A stretch of 64,000 nucleotides of DNA from Bactrocera neohumeralis (GCF_024586455.1 NC_065922.1:21634089-21698088); one strand, 5' to 3'; shown: positions 24,033 to 35,236, counted from the first letter of the stretch. Numbers and translations are program-made. Notes: generated by a model not told the origin, from the letters alone.

Positions 24033-25143
24033 TTGGATAGTCGAAAAAGTCTTTTCGTATTTTGTAAATATATATCGTTGCAGTCGTGTTTCTCCAGTGC
24101 AACCAATCACATTGTGTCATACCATATGTAAAGTGGCGAAAAGGTGAGATTTTAAGCTTCATTCAACAAAAAAAAATTAAATTTGGGCAAGTTGAAAAAA
24201 AAGTTATGTTATAAAATATTATGTTTTAAAATTTTTGTATAGAAGGCGAAGAATGCCACGTACGCCACCAATGAAATTTGTGAAGTTTCGATGTGTAAGA
24301 TGCACCTCGCAACGGTCGACTTATCGCTGAAAAATTCGATGAAATTATGAAAAGGATTGACCAGGACCGTCGCATAAGCAGCCAGGACATCGCTAAGGAC
24401 CTTAACTTTCATCATCAAACGGTTTTGAACCATTTAAAAAAGGCTGGCTACGAAAAAAGCTCTTTGTTTGGGTACCACATGAAATGTCTATGAAAGTTTT
24501 AATGGACCGAATTAACATCTGTGATTTTTTGCTGAAAAGAAATGAAGTCGAACCACTTCTGAAGCGAATAGTAACAGGAGACAAAAAGTGGATCAAACGC
24601 TACAATAATGTGCGAAAAAGATCATGGTCCAAGCGTGGTCATGGTCCAAGTGGGGTGAAGCTCAACAAATGCTGAGTGATTGGCGGGAATGGAAAGGAAT
24701 CATCCGCCACGAGCTGCTCCAGCCTGATCGAACGATTCTACATTTTACTGTCAACAACTGATGAGATTGAAGCAAGCAATCGAAAAAAACTGCTATAACT
24801 TCCATCAGGACAACGCTGGACCACACACATCTTTGATGACTCGGCAAAAACTGAGAGAGCTTGGCTGGGAAGTTTTGATGCATCCACCATATAGCCCTAA
24901 CCTTGCACCATCGGACTACTATTTGTTTCGGCAATGCAGAACTCTCTTAATGGTGTAAAGTTGGCTTCAAGAGAAGCCTGTGAAAATTACTTGCCGCAGT
25001 TTTTCGCCGAGAAACAAGAAAAGTTTTACACAGATGGAATAATGTCTCTAGCGGAGAAATGGCAGAAATTGATCGACCAAAATAGTACATATTTGTTTCA
25101 TTAAAGTTCATTATAATACGAAAAGACTTTTTCGACTACCCAA
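24033..25143 (+). mobile_element. Mariner element with both TIRs and TA duplication, transposase broken
   Basis: The element is bounded by TIRs TTGGATAGTCGAAAAAGTCT (24033) and, reversed, TTGGGTAGTCGAAAAAGTCT (25143), with TA on both sides (24031-24032, 25144-25145), the classical mariner/Tc1 target duplication. The interior encodes most of a D,D34D transposase in more than one frame: a GRLIAEKFDEIMKRIDQD...QTVLNHLKKAGYEK DNA-binding part, IVTGDKKW (first Asp), FHQDNAGPHTSLMT (second Asp) and HPPYSPNLAPSDYYLF (third Asp). Frameshifts and stops, for example around 24660-24765, and a missing stretch after KRSWSKRG disrupt the gene. At 1111 bp it is slightly shorter than a 1.3-kb full element. 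Both ends look intact, so it could in principle be moved in trans. Confidence 0.88.
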
Positions 25144-26280
25144 TAATAATGATTTTTTTTTGGTTTTGATTTGAAAAAACTTTAAGTAGAAAATCTTCCT
25201 CACCATGATATACTTGTGTTCAAGTTTTTTCAGAATAAATCGCCGATTACATTGCTCAACAAATCCTAAGTAAATATTTACGGCTGATGTGCTAAGAGGT
25301 TTGTGTGGTATTTGAGTTGTAATCTCATTCTTTCAAAATATGATCCCTTCGCCTTGAAAGTCTATTATGACCTTTGGTGAAAACGTCTTTGAAACAAGGT
25401 TATTTCTTAACCATGCGAACTGCTTCTCATTAAATTTGACTTTATCAGCAATTTACAGACGTCACATTAGCAATTGCTTATGAAATGCTTGACAATCGCC
25501 CTCTCAAGAAAATAATGGACTAGTGGATTAAATACAAAAAATTTTGTTCACTTGACTCTCGAAACAATCTATTTTACTATAGGGGAAAGGAATGAGCATT
25601 GCTCGTCTGTAAGTTACCGGTTGGCTACTTTTAGCAGCTGCAGGTGTGCAGACACGGTTGGTGCGGAAATTCGAAGGAAGTTACTATACCATACGGTGAT
25701 AGCAATCTACAGAAGCTACCCACTAAAAGACGTAGAAAAAACATAAAAAAATATATGAGTTGATATATATAGTGGCATATACATATGTATGTATGTATGT
25801 ATGTATGTATATAAAAAAGCAGAAGCAATAACAAGATAAAAAACAATGAAATGAACAGCAAAGACGGCAAAAGTCAGTGGCGCGTTAATTTTTTAAGTAG
25901 TTAAATACGTGCTCACCTCGCCACACTCTTCAACGTTTAAATTAAGGAGTTATGTTGACTCTGCATTCACATGCATACCCACGTGTATATGTTTGTATGC
26001 ACATAGGTACACATGTTTGTATGTCGTTATATTTATACCTTGTAGTAGCACCAGCAAGAGCGTTAGTGATGTTGTTGCTGTTTATTGCTCTTTTTGCCGG
26101 CCTCTTATGTTGATATTGTTGCGCTGTTTTGATAAGCAGTTTTAGCCGGTTTGTTGCCACAAATTACAGTGTTCAGAATTGGAAGAATATGCGTTAAACA
26201 TCTGTATAGCATAGTCGATTCCACGATCTTAAACCCACACTGATGGGGTTCACCTGATTGCTGACTGTCGGCATAAGCTT
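25144..26280. other. Non-coding spacer with TATG microsatellite
   Basis: A clear (TATG)n tract at about 25785-25812 lies inside 25775-25815. No gene supported. Confidence 0.5.
25777..25815. repeat. (TATG)n microsatellite
   Basis: Near-perfect tandem TATG, about nine units, the clearest of many CATA/TATG tracts in the window. Confidence 0.85.
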
Positions 26281-26283
26281 AAG

Positions 26284-26730
26284 GGTGAAAAAATACAAGT
26301 TTTAATTAAAACCTTAACTTAGAACTTGGACAAAGGGAAAAAAACTGAAACTTGGATTTTTGGCTGATATTTTTACAAAAAACTGAAAATTTCGCGGATT
26401 TTTTTTTCAAATAGTTGTAATTGAAAAAAATCCTTAGACCACGTCTTTATTAATTCTATCTCAAAGACATGTGTAAAATTTCATGAAGATCGGTTGAATA
26501 GTTCTCGAGAAATCTTGCCAATCGACTTCAAAAGTACAGTTTCGCGAAAAACGCGTTTAAAGACGGGGCACTTAGCCTAGCTAGACTCGAGCGCACAAGT
26601 TCTCAAAGTTGTACCTCCGAAACTATTACTCGGATCAACTTGGAAATTTAGGACAATATTTTAGAGGCGTTGTGTCAATAGGACAATCAAAAATTAGATT
26701 TTTTGAAACCCGTAAACCCATGTAACCGCT
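26284..26730 (+). repeat. Family B dispersed repeat, copy 1
   Basis: Shares a long colinear alignment with 36985-37425: AAACTTGGATTTTTGGC, AATTTCATGAAGATCGGTTG, TCGAGAAATCTTGCCAA, AAACGCGTTTAAAGACGG, GAGCGCACAAGTTCTCAAAG, GAAACTATTACTCGGATCAA, AATTTAGGACAATA. By eye the identity is roughly three quarters. The copy sits between TTAA at 26280-26283 and TTAA at about 26731, which may indicate TTAA-targeted insertion, although its two ends are not clear inverted repeats. It is non-coding. Confidence 0.65.
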
Positions 26731-26734
26731 TAAA

Positions 26735-26895
26735 TATAGAAATATGGACGATGACGAACCAAGAAGAAAAAACACTTAGAACATTCGAGAGAATTGTTCT
26801 TTGCAAGGTCTTCGGGACCGTCCACGTGAGCAATGAGTACCGCAGAAGATGGATCCATGAATTGTGTGATCTTTACAGGGACATGGATATATTAT
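26735..26895 (+). mobile_element. LINE reverse-transcriptase C-terminal scrap
   Basis: The plus-strand peptide EIWTMTNQEEKTLRTFERIV, continuing LCKVFGTVHVSNEYRRRW, matches the E-x-W-T-M-T..DE..L..FERK(I/V)LR(K/R)I(F/Y)GP segment that follows the reverse transcriptase fingers in common arthropod LINEs. It is adjacent to the end of a family B copy and has no surviving catalytic region. Confidence 0.6.
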
Positions 26896-26899
26896 AGTT

Positions 26900-28670
26900 A
26901 AGCGCATAATTATCCAATGAATACAATTTGCCATTCTCTGTAGTAAAAATTTTTCTCTTTCAATGAAGACGACTCTCTTTCTTTCAAACTCTCGATAATT
27001 ATACTTAGTTTCTTATATAGCGGATATGTAATATCGATGATTTGCCCTGTTATGACCGTTAGTTCTAGGGTCTTCGATATGAAGACAGTCGTTTTATCTA
27101 AAGGAACAGAAAATCATTCTTGGCCAGTCGATCAGCCCCGTTTTACCGAAAGTTTCGTTCTATAGACTGATTTTTCCAACTACTTTCTGTGCTCTCCGGG
27201 TGGTAAATCTCTAAGCAGAATTTCTTTATCGCGCACTAAGCTCTTAAAGAACGTTTTGGTCGCATCTGAGTTCCCTTTCGTCGACACTTTTGGGATATAT
27301 CATAGAAATCTTCTTGATTTGGATTACTCAGCGTCACGGTCTCTCAGCTCTTAAAGCGTTTTTAAAATTATGGGATCTAAAAAGATCTTGTGATATCTTT
27401 CATTATACTTAGCAACAACCGACGTGTCGGGTGTGGATAACTTATACAGCGAAGAAAGTTAATTGCAATTATTTTAAATATTTAAACAAATATGTATGTC
27501 AATCGGTCCACTGTGAATCGGTCTCATTTGGTGTTTCCACTTATTGTGTCGTGGCCGTCATTCGCGCCTTCATAGCAATAATAATAGTGATTGTTGCTGT
27601 TGTTGTTGGTGATACGTTCTTATAAATCATGTTCATTCCGTCCTCTCTGTTTACGTTGTTGCTGATGATTTCAAGTATTATTTCTTTTGTTATTTTTTGT
27701 TTTTGTTAATGGCTTGTCAAACCGTGCACTTATCGTGTTACCTCTTCTTCAACACTTCGTTCACCTGATGAGATCGATAGTCAATGCGGCACAATTCTTG
27801 CTACCATCGCTTGAATTTTCGTTGATTGTCATATGCAATTTCATATATTATATAGAAACCTATATACCAGCATATTTATACCCATTACAGCAACAATATG
27901 CATATTGATTGCGGAGTTTGAGGGGTTTTTAAGGTGTCGATATCGATCATAACCCCCCTATGTTCAAATGCAGACGCTAAAAGTTTGATGGAAGAATTTG
28001 GAAGATATTGATGCCAATTTTTAGTTTTGTAATATTAATAAGTAATATGTGCTGTAATGGGTATATTTCTAGCTATGTGTATACAGTATACGAACTTATT
28101 TCTGTATAATTTAGAGTCCGGCTGTTTAACTCTTTTTGTTACTAAGTGGCAAGCGAGATAGTTGTAGTTGACAACATTGTGGCGTTCGGCAAATGTAGCA
28201 GTTTTCAGATTAACTTAGACTTAATACATATTTTATAATCCTTAGGATAGAATTTTCTCAGGAAAAGATCTACCTAAATGTTAGATTTTAGTTTGCGAAA
28301 CATTTTCTTCAGTTTGTACAAAGAAAGATCCTTTTGATTCGTAGGAATCATCAGGAATTTTCTTAAATGGAGCAAAAGAAGTAGTTTTCTCGAATTCTTA
28401 GAATTTAAATGGATTTCCGACATCAATAGATATCAAGAATCAATTATATCTGAAGATTAGAAAACTTGTCGTAAGCTAGCAACGACGGTAATGAAGAGAC
28501 GAGTGAGAGAGAGAGACGGTAATCGAAGAGTGACAGTTTTAACTCATTGCATGACTTTAATGCGAATAAGGTCTCAACTAGTACACTCTAAAGTATACCG
28601 GAAATTCTTAAAATATACTTATCCTAGTTTAGAAGTTGATCCAGTCAAGTTCGAACTCATAGGGAAACCT
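26900..28670. other. Non-coding spacer
   Basis: No domain or splice structure recognised. A GTT/TTG-rich patch at 27590-27720 and a GAGAGAGAGA run at about 28504-28514 are the only simple repeats. Confidence 0.45.
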
Positions 28671-29013
28671 CGATTCCTAAATGAATATATCGCTTAATTA
28701 ACTAAGTCTCTGCATGTTGTGTTCTTCCTAATCCTCATTTTTTCAAGTATAACGTTCCCTTTGCAGACATGATGGCTTATAGAACCGATCCTCCCTTAAT
28801 TAGTTTCATTCAAGTTCAACTGTCTCAACCTTGTTCTTCGCAAAAGAACTTCAACCGAGTCTTCGTCAATTTTATACCTCGTCTTCCCAAACCAAAAAAA
28901 CGGGGAGGTTTTCGATTCCTGAAATGAATATATCGCGTACCTTAAAACATATTTAGTCTCTGCCTTACCCTGTTCTAATATCCAGTTTTCGCCATGAAAC
29001 CTTTCTGCAAATG
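28671..29013 (+). repeat. Diverged direct duplication (two units about 241 bp apart)
   Basis: CGATTCCTAAATGAATATAT at 28671 and CGATTCCTGAAATGAATATA at 28913 each lead into TTTAGTCTCTGC or TAAGTCTCTGC, a CTGTTCTAAT/TGTTCTTCCTAAT block, TTTTC, and end near CTTTGCAGACATG or CTTTCTGCAAATG. By eye roughly 70% identity over about 100 bp. Origin unknown. Confidence 0.45.
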
Positions 29014-29037
29014 GAAAGCGAACTTATTCAAGAAGAA

Positions 29038-29115
29038 TTAAACAATTGCGACGCTTCCTTCTGGGTGTTACAAACTTCGTGACAAACTTAATATACCCTG
29101 TTCAGGGTATAAAAT
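29038..29115 (+). repeat. Family A dispersed repeat, 3' end
   Basis: Contains GACGCTTCCTTCTGGGTGTT, ACAAACTTCGTGACAAACTT and the palindromic terminus ATACCCTGTTCAGGGTATAA. The same terminus occurs at 35190-35230 and, reversed, near 61568. Confidence 0.6.
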
Positions 29116-29385
29116 CCAGCATATATCAAATCCAGCAAATCTTGCATCGGAACACCTTGTGCTCATCAACTGAACACCTACGTATTGGTCAGTTCCAAAG
29201 TGAAATTAACAAAGCTTGAGTATATCTTTTCTACTGAAACAATGTCTTCTTTGCCAACACAGCGTGTTACTTTCGTTGCTGCTTTTGCATGAGACCGAGT
29301 TTATTAGCGCAGTTGCACAACCTTTCTGCTGCTACTTAGTAGTTCCCATAAATGTAGGCATACCGATATAACGTTGCATTAAACC

Positions 29386-29990
29386 TTGCCAAATATGAGC
29401 ATACACACACATATGTCCGTGTATATTGGACCCTTTCAGTTGTCCAGCTGCCTGTTCAGCACTACCCAGACGTCCGTTCGCCTCTTTATACTTTATAAAT
29501 TTCTCACTTACACATACATACGCACATATATGTATGTTTTACTATATATACCAGATGCGTATGAAACACTTTTTTGCTGCATTTTTTGTTGTTATTTTTT
29601 TTTTTGGTTCCTCAATATGTTGTCGTTTCGGTTCGAACTGCCCGCTGTTCGACGCCTTGGTGTTTATTGAGGTGTTTGTCCATTTAAGCGTTGCCTCAAT
29701 TTGCTCGTTGAGCCTTTTTGTTGACGACGTTGTTGCCATTTTCTGTCCTGCTGTTGTAACTTTGACTTTGGTTTTCTTCTTTTATGCGCTAATACATTGC
29801 TGTTGTTGCAGTGGCTCTCTTGCCACTTGTATTGTTAAAAGTGCAGGTCCACTGGTTGCCGTTGTCGTCGTCGGCTTGGTCGTCTTGGCCGTATCGTCAA
29901 CATCGTCAATTGTCTGTCCACATTGCACAGCAGTCAAGCGTCAGGCAAATGGAGCAGTGAGCTGGCTCACTTAGTAATAAGGTGTGAGAA
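29386..29990 (-). other. CAA/ACG-rich minus-strand tract, possible leader exon
   Basis: On the minus strand 29990-29590 is rich in CAACAA, ACGACGACAACGGCAACC and GCAACAACGTCGTCAAC. A short frame starts ATG at 29739 (MATTSSTKRLNEQIEATLKW). This composition resembles 5' leaders of fly developmental genes, but no splice acceptor or domain supports a protein. The opposite-strand 182-codon frame is hydrophobic low-complexity and not credible. Confidence 0.2.
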
Positions 29991-30739
29991 AGGCAATAAT
30001 CGTAAAGAGCTAACAAATTGTTTGCTGGAAGTTAGTGTCCGATGATTGTGTCGTTGCCGTTTACGTTGAGCAGATATTGTGCATCTGTTATATTGTGGTG
30101 CGAGCGCGCTGGTTGCATTTGTGCCGCCTACAGGTGTTGATGTCGGAGTGGTTAAGTGATAATTAATGGAATATTGAATGTGCCGGTTCGGGTAGCTGAT
30201 TACTTACCGTGCATTATGATTACATGTGTAATAAAAATTTGTGTGTGTGTTTTTTTCAATTTAATCTAACGCGTATAAATATAAGTATTTGATATTTTTG
30301 GTCAAAGGCACTTAATGAAATCAAATTGCGAAGCTGTGAAGTAATACCGATCTCATCTATTATTGAACTGTAATCGAAGAATATGAAATTAGTGCTTTCT
30401 GATATCGCCTCTAATGCCTGCTGCAAGTTACTTTAAATATTGGACTTCGCATTTAATAACTTGAAATTGTTTATTTTGTGTGGAAATCTAACGTTTTCCT
30501 TGATTCAAAGTGTATTCATTTGTGTATAGAAGGATGGTGGAAGGTAGGTCTATAACTTCAGATCCATTTTGTCAGTTGGTAGCATAGACCAAGGGAATGC
30601 ATCAATATTGAAATCGTTCAAACAAATTCGAAATCGTTCTCAAAGCAACCGTTCGAATCTAATATTGAACTGAGTAACCACAGTTTCAAAAACTGAAGTT
30701 CCACTCTCCATAATTTTTTAACAATTTTCCTGTTTAATG
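29991..30739. other. Non-coding spacer
   Basis: No supported feature. Confidence 0.45.
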
Positions 30740-31675
30740 AGTCCAATGGGGTTAGGCCGAAACCGAATCGATAAAAAATTATTCCTAGATTCCTTGTTTA
30801 TGTTCGTGCGAAGTTTAGTCTACATACTTATATCAATTAGTTTACGACGCCGAAGGTTTCTTTGGCGATTTTTTCCATGCAAGAATTGCATAAAAAGCTT
30901 TCTTTAAATTTGTGTTTCCAATGTAATTGCGGTTGTGGAATCGTTGAAATTGTTGCAGAAGCGTTTTGGGCATTCTAATTTATTACGAACAGACTCAAAC
31001 CATCTTTGGTGAAAACGAGTTCGAATAGAGGTCAAAAAACAAAAGCATGACAAATATACTTGCCAAATCAAATTTGTCCGGAAAGTAATAGGACTGAATC
31101 AATTTAAAAAAATTTATTGAACCAATTGTCACAATTCTTTACTAATTTTCAAAATAGGCTCTTTCTGCATCGATGCAGCGCTGCCAGCGTGCTTTCCAAT
31201 CATTGAAGGCGTCATGGAAGGCATTCTGCTTGTATCCTCTCTGTCATTTCAAAACACTTGCCTTTCATCGACCTTTTCAGGCAAGAAAACAAAAAAAAGT
31301 CCGGTGGCCACATCTGGGCTGTAGGGCGGCTACGGAAGCGTTGGTATGCCGGCCTTGGTTAGGCAGCTGTTCACAAAAAAGGCGGTGTGAGCCGGGGCGT
31401 TGTCGTGGTGCAACTTCCAATCGGCTGCGCTGTCTTGTCGGACCCGATTGACCCTTCGTCAATCTATTGAGGACTCACGTGTAAAACTTGGCGTTGACGG
31501 TTTGTCCAGGAAGAACAAATTCATGGTTCAGGTTTTCCCAGTAAATTCGACAGTAAATTAGATTAAGTTGGCATGCGTATTGGCTCAGCACATTTTGTAG
31601 ACAATAGTCGATATTTGTATTATAATACTTAAAAATATAGTTTTTTGTCAGTCCGGATCAAATTTGATCAGATTG
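30740..31675 (+). mobile_element. Mariner relic (copy 2), interrupted by another mariner
   Basis: The left part parallels copy 1 at 7467: AACCGAATCGATAAAAAATT...TATGTTCGTGCGAAGTTTAG...ATATCAATTAGT against AACCGAGTCGATATTTTTTT...TATGTTCGTATGAAGTTTAA...GTCAATTAGT. The right end has the family TIR, CAGTCCGGATCAAATTTGAT followed by CAGA, near 31650-31672. Transposase remnants are badly broken. An antisense mariner fragment occupies about 31070-31545. Confidence 0.6.
31070..31545 (-). mobile_element. Second mariner fragment nested in antisense
   Basis: On the minus strand, frames give VLPGQTVNAKFYTRVLNRLT, then KLHHDNAPAHTAFFVNSCLT (second catalytic Asp block), then a P-P-Y-S-P-D block (third Asp) and a C-terminal W-Q-R-C-I-D-A-E end with AATTTGTCCGGAAAGTAATA near the 31070 boundary. 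It is a different mariner lineage from its host (HHDNAPAHTA rather than YNDNA). Several frameshifts and stops disrupt it. Confidence 0.7.
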
Positions 31676-32800
31676 TATAAACATTTTTATGCAGTCTATT
31701 CATATTAAATTAAGCCTGGAGAAAAGCTGGATTCCTTTTTTCATACTCTCAGCCAAGTTGTCAAAGTTAAGCTCTAGACTAGCTTAACCCCTTAAATATT
31801 GAGTTCCTAAAAACACCGGGTTTTATCCTGATAATCGTTTACAATTTCGAATATGCGAATTAAACCACTTCATCAAAAGTGCTCTTACATTATCCAACAC
31901 TCAAATACGCTTTAATATTCATTCTCGTCATATCGAATTCCATAGATCCTACGAGTAGCACACTTACAAATTAAGTATGCACTTACTTCCGGCGATAACT
32001 TCATTTTAATTACTTCTTAATTACACTTGGCTATTAAAAAGTAAATTAGTCGCTTGTCAACACCCATGCCCATCAATGAGCATTGTGATCTTCACGATTC
32101 TACAAAATAATAATCACGTCCAACCCAACTTCACTACACAAGCATAATTAATTTTAATTGCTTGCCGTTCCCAGACTTGCCTCTGTTGGTTTCTTTCATT
32201 CAAAAAGTCCACCAAACGCCTTAAGCAGCGTAGACTTCTTTATTACACTTCGAAGATCGCTGCGAGCAGTTATGCTCGTTGCTTTTCAACTTGCTTGAGA
32301 ATTAATGGGATATTTTTGTTGTTATTATTTGTTTGCTTACTTGGCTTAGCTCCGATTTTCGAATGAATTGGACCAGATTTTCGGTTTCTTTATACTCAAT
32401 ACGTACCCGGAAAACTTCTAATAAATTTTCACTATAGTTTATGAATTCAGGTTTAGGAAAAATCCACTTTCGATGTTTTGAAATTTTTAGTTACAGGTCA
32501 ACTCATTCTAATATTCGCTTACTATTGTGTAAGAAAGTTTTGACTAGTTTCAAACTAGTTTTTCTGTCATTCGAGGCATTGATGCGCTTGTCTGGATTTT
32601 GATGTCACTCACTTCGTTACTCAATATTTAAGTATTACCCGAGCCTCCTGGGGTAAAATTCTCAAATACAGCCTTCTTATAACTATAAAATCGAAGAATC
32701 CAATTTTTCTTGAAAGAAATCTACTCGTATTTCAAATCGAAATATTAAAGCTTATTGATTTTATTTAGCTTGGGTCAACACAGGATCTTAAACCACAACC
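31676..32800. other. Non-coding spacer
   Basis: AT-rich; no gene or bounded repeat recognised. Confidence 0.45.
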
Positions 32801-33480
32801 ACTTCTGCTTCAAAGGCGTTTGCTATGTGGTCCCGCAATACCAATGCCTTTCGGTATTTTCAAGCTGTCAGTGTAACACTGAATAGTGGTGCTCCTCAGT
32901 ATGTGGAATGTGGAGTCGTTCCACTCCGCCTTACTGCCGAGAGTAACTCTAAAACTCTAAGTAAAGTTATTCCTCTTCGTAAATCCGTCCCTTGGATGAA
33001 GCCCCAGGGGTGTGTCTTATCCTTGGGAATTCATTTGATTAGACGACATTATCTTCCTTTGCCGAAACCCTCTGCTGCCATTAGCAACATGGTATGTTTC
33101 GTTTCCTGTTTGATCACTAGATGCAACGATGTGAGCTCCAGCATGACTTCAAGTGCTGCGGTGGGGCAAGTGCGCATTGCTTCTGAAGCGCAGACACAGG
33201 CGAGCCTTTGCAGCTTCGATAGTTGAAGGCCTACCGAAGACCGCTCCATAAGTGACAATAGGTCTTATGATCATGGCATTCAGCCATCTTATGATATCTG
33301 GCTTGCAGCCCTGGGATCTGCCGGCTAGGCGTATGCATATCACGAGTGCCTTGGTGGCTTTGGACTGTGTTAAATTCACAAACCTACTCCACCGTAAGGT
33401 TGAGACCCCTCTAACTTCCTGCCACCGCGTGTTAGGGGCTCAAGCCCCTAAGTAAGACTCAAGTGGATGTGCATGCTCTG
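32800..33480 (-). mobile_element. LINE fragment: post-RT region into RNase H
   Basis: The minus strand reads KATKALVICIRLAGRSQGCK followed by PDIIRWLNAMIIRPIVTYGA, then LSKLQRLACVCASEAMRTCP and TAALEVMLELTSLHLVIKQE. This segment of R1/Jockey-like LINE polyproteins joins the reverse transcriptase to ribonuclease H. It shifts frame around 33150-33250 and decays toward 32830. Domain order shows the element points leftward. Confidence 0.8.
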
Positions 33481-33778
33481 TACGCATGCTGACTGGCGTG
33501 TAGGAGTGCGATTTTCAGCGCCTTCGATCTTATATGAATGTCCACAATCTTTTCAGACTACTTGTATAGTGTAGCATGTAGGTTGTCTTTTGCCACCTAC
33601 TAAAGGGTTTGCATTTTACAGATCAAAAATATCTGTTCAAGAGAAAGTTCAGTGTATCGTTTCGTTTATTGTCGGTGAACATAGCAGGGTAGGTCCCTGA
33701 AATAAAGATTATTCAAATCCATCATGTCTATGAGGAGCTAGGACAAAATAACTTAGTTATAGCCACATTGATACAAAG

Positions 33779-33838
33779 ACCTTAACTTCGGCTACGTCAA
33801 AGCTATAATACCCTTCACAGATGCATTTCTTATAGTAA
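33779..33838 (+). repeat. Family A dispersed repeat, 5' end
   Basis: CTTAACTTCGGCTACGTCAAAGCTATAATACCCTTCACAG-type start (split here at 33780-33820), followed by GATGCATTTCTTATAGTAAC. It matches, in reverse, the terminus at about 62100-62140 (GGTATTATAGCCTCGGTGCA, GCCGAAGTTAG). Confidence 0.55.
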
Positions 33839-33843
33839 CTAAG

Positions 33844-34562
33844 GGGTGATCCATTTCGAGGTTCCCTACTTTTTGAAGAAAACACACAAAAACTTCAAAA
33901 TTAATGAGGAATGTTTCATATCTTTCGAGGATCATTATTTGGCATTTACTTTTTGGTGATTATATCTTTCAAATGTTGGCCGCGGTCAAGTCTTAGATAA
34001 TTCAGCCGTTGAGTCCAATTTTTGGTGATTCTTACGAGCTTTTCCACTGATAATGAAATATGACCGATGATTCCACCGGTCCACAAACCACATCAAACCG
34101 TTGTTTTTTCTGGGTAAAACGGCAGCTCTTGAATCTCTTCAGGTCTTCGTCCCAAATGCGGCAATTTTGCTTGTTTATATACCCATTGAGCCTGAAATGG
34201 GCCTCATTGCTTAACAAAATTTGGTTCGAAAACGTGAAATCTTCTTGGAAATTTTCAAGAGCACATAGAGCGAAGCTCGCGGCTTCAGTTCTTGCACAAG
34301 CTATATTTTGTACACTTACAATTTAAGATCTGGATGTAAAATACGCCAAGTTGTTCCATACGTCAGTGCGAGTTCAGCTCCAGCTGCTATATTTTCTTCA
34401 CCGCGTTCTGGACGTGATCTATTCGGTCGAAGGTTATACAATAATGAATGCTCGGTCTCAAGATGAAATGGATGAATAAATATAACATGACAGCTTGACA
34501 CAACTCACACGTTATCTGTCAAAAAAAGGCTATTGAAAAAAGTACCTGCACTTGGTTCACCC
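33844..34562 (-). mobile_element. TIR element with DDE transposase relic
   Basis: The left end reads GGGTGATCCATTTCGAGGTT then CCCTACTTTTT. The right end, reversed, reads GGGTGAACCAAGTGCAGGTA then CTTTTTTCAA, so the ends are imperfect inverted repeats around 719 bp. The minus strand encodes LSNEAHFRLNGYINKQNCRI followed by WDEDLKRF...FTQKKQRFDVVCGPVES. This is the (D/N)EAHF-x-LNGYVNKQN-x-R-x-W...VTVWC block around the first catalytic Asp of a widespread insect DDE_3-type transposase; here the first acidic pair reads NE. The rest of the gene is deleted or degraded. Confidence 0.65.
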
Positions 34563-34649
34563 GTTATAAATATATTCCGGCCAACGGAAAGCGTTTTGCT
34601 AGTTCTTTCTAACCAAACATGATCTAAACAACATTTTCGGAGATTGTAG

Positions 34650-35003
34650 CGTTCTACTTCTTCTTCTTAATTGGCGTAGACACCGCTTACGCGATTATAG
34701 CCGAGTTAACAACAGCGCGCCAGTCGTGTACCCAGGTCCTGGTCTTCCTCTGCTTCCCCCGGCGGAGTGTTTTCGTCCATCCGGACAACATGACCTAGCC
34801 AGTGTAGCCGCTGTCTTTTAATTCGCTGAACTATGTCAATGTCGTCATATATCTCATACAGCTCATCGTTCCATCAAATGCGATATTCGCCGTGGCCAAC
34901 GCGCAAAGGACCGTAAATCTTCCGCAGAACTTTTCTCTCGAAAACTCGCAACGCCGACTCATCAGTTCTTGTGTAAACCAAACTCTATAAGTCACTCATA
35001 TTT
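34650..35003 (-). mobile_element. LINE polyprotein C-terminal remnant
   Basis: On the minus strand, DESALRVFERKVLRKIYGPL is followed by RVGHGEYRI...ELYEIYDDIDIVQRIKRQRL and HWLGHVVRMDE, then a P-P-G-E-A-E-E-D end. These are the standard post-reverse-transcriptase motifs of arthropod LINEs. The preceding P-V-L-L-Y-G-A-E-A-W-T-M-T segment occurs on the opposite strand at 35004-35050, so the copy has been broken by a local inversion. Confidence 0.7.
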
Positions 35004-35050
35004 CCCGTCCTGCTATATGGTGCAGAGGCCTGGACGATGACAACAACTGA
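35004..35050 (+). mobile_element. Inverted LINE piece (PVLLYGAEAWTM motif)
   Basis: The plus strand encodes FPVLLYGAEAWTMTTTDE, which should lie directly before DESALRVFERK in the same frame. Here that continuation is on the minus strand next door. It then runs into a family A repeat. Confidence 0.55.
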
Positions 35051-35051
35051 T

Positions 35052-35236
35052 GAGATTGTAGCATTGCCTTGGATAATAATCTAAGCCAATTTTATACAGA
35101 CAGACAGAAGGACGGGCAGATTAGCGGTCATGGCTAAATTGACACAGCTGATCAATTATAGATATACTTTATAAAGTATCCGACAATTTCTTCTGAGTAT
35201 TACAAACTTCGTGGCAAACCCTGTACAGGGTATAAA
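35052..35236 (+). repeat. Family A dispersed repeat, 3' part
   Basis: Contains GATTGTAGCATTGCCTTGGA, ATAATCTAAGCCAA, ACAGACAGACAGAAGGACGG, TCATGGCTAAATTGACACAG, TACTTTATAAAGTATCCGAC, TTACAAACTTCGTGGCAAAC and the terminus CCCTGTACAGGGTATAAAAA. Confidence 0.65.

Noticed and set aside
29426..29974. 182-codon plus-strand frame
   Set aside because: Strongly hydrophobic and Val/Cys/Phe-rich, with no domain; it is the antisense of a CAA/ACG-rich tract, which automatically avoids stops in this frame.
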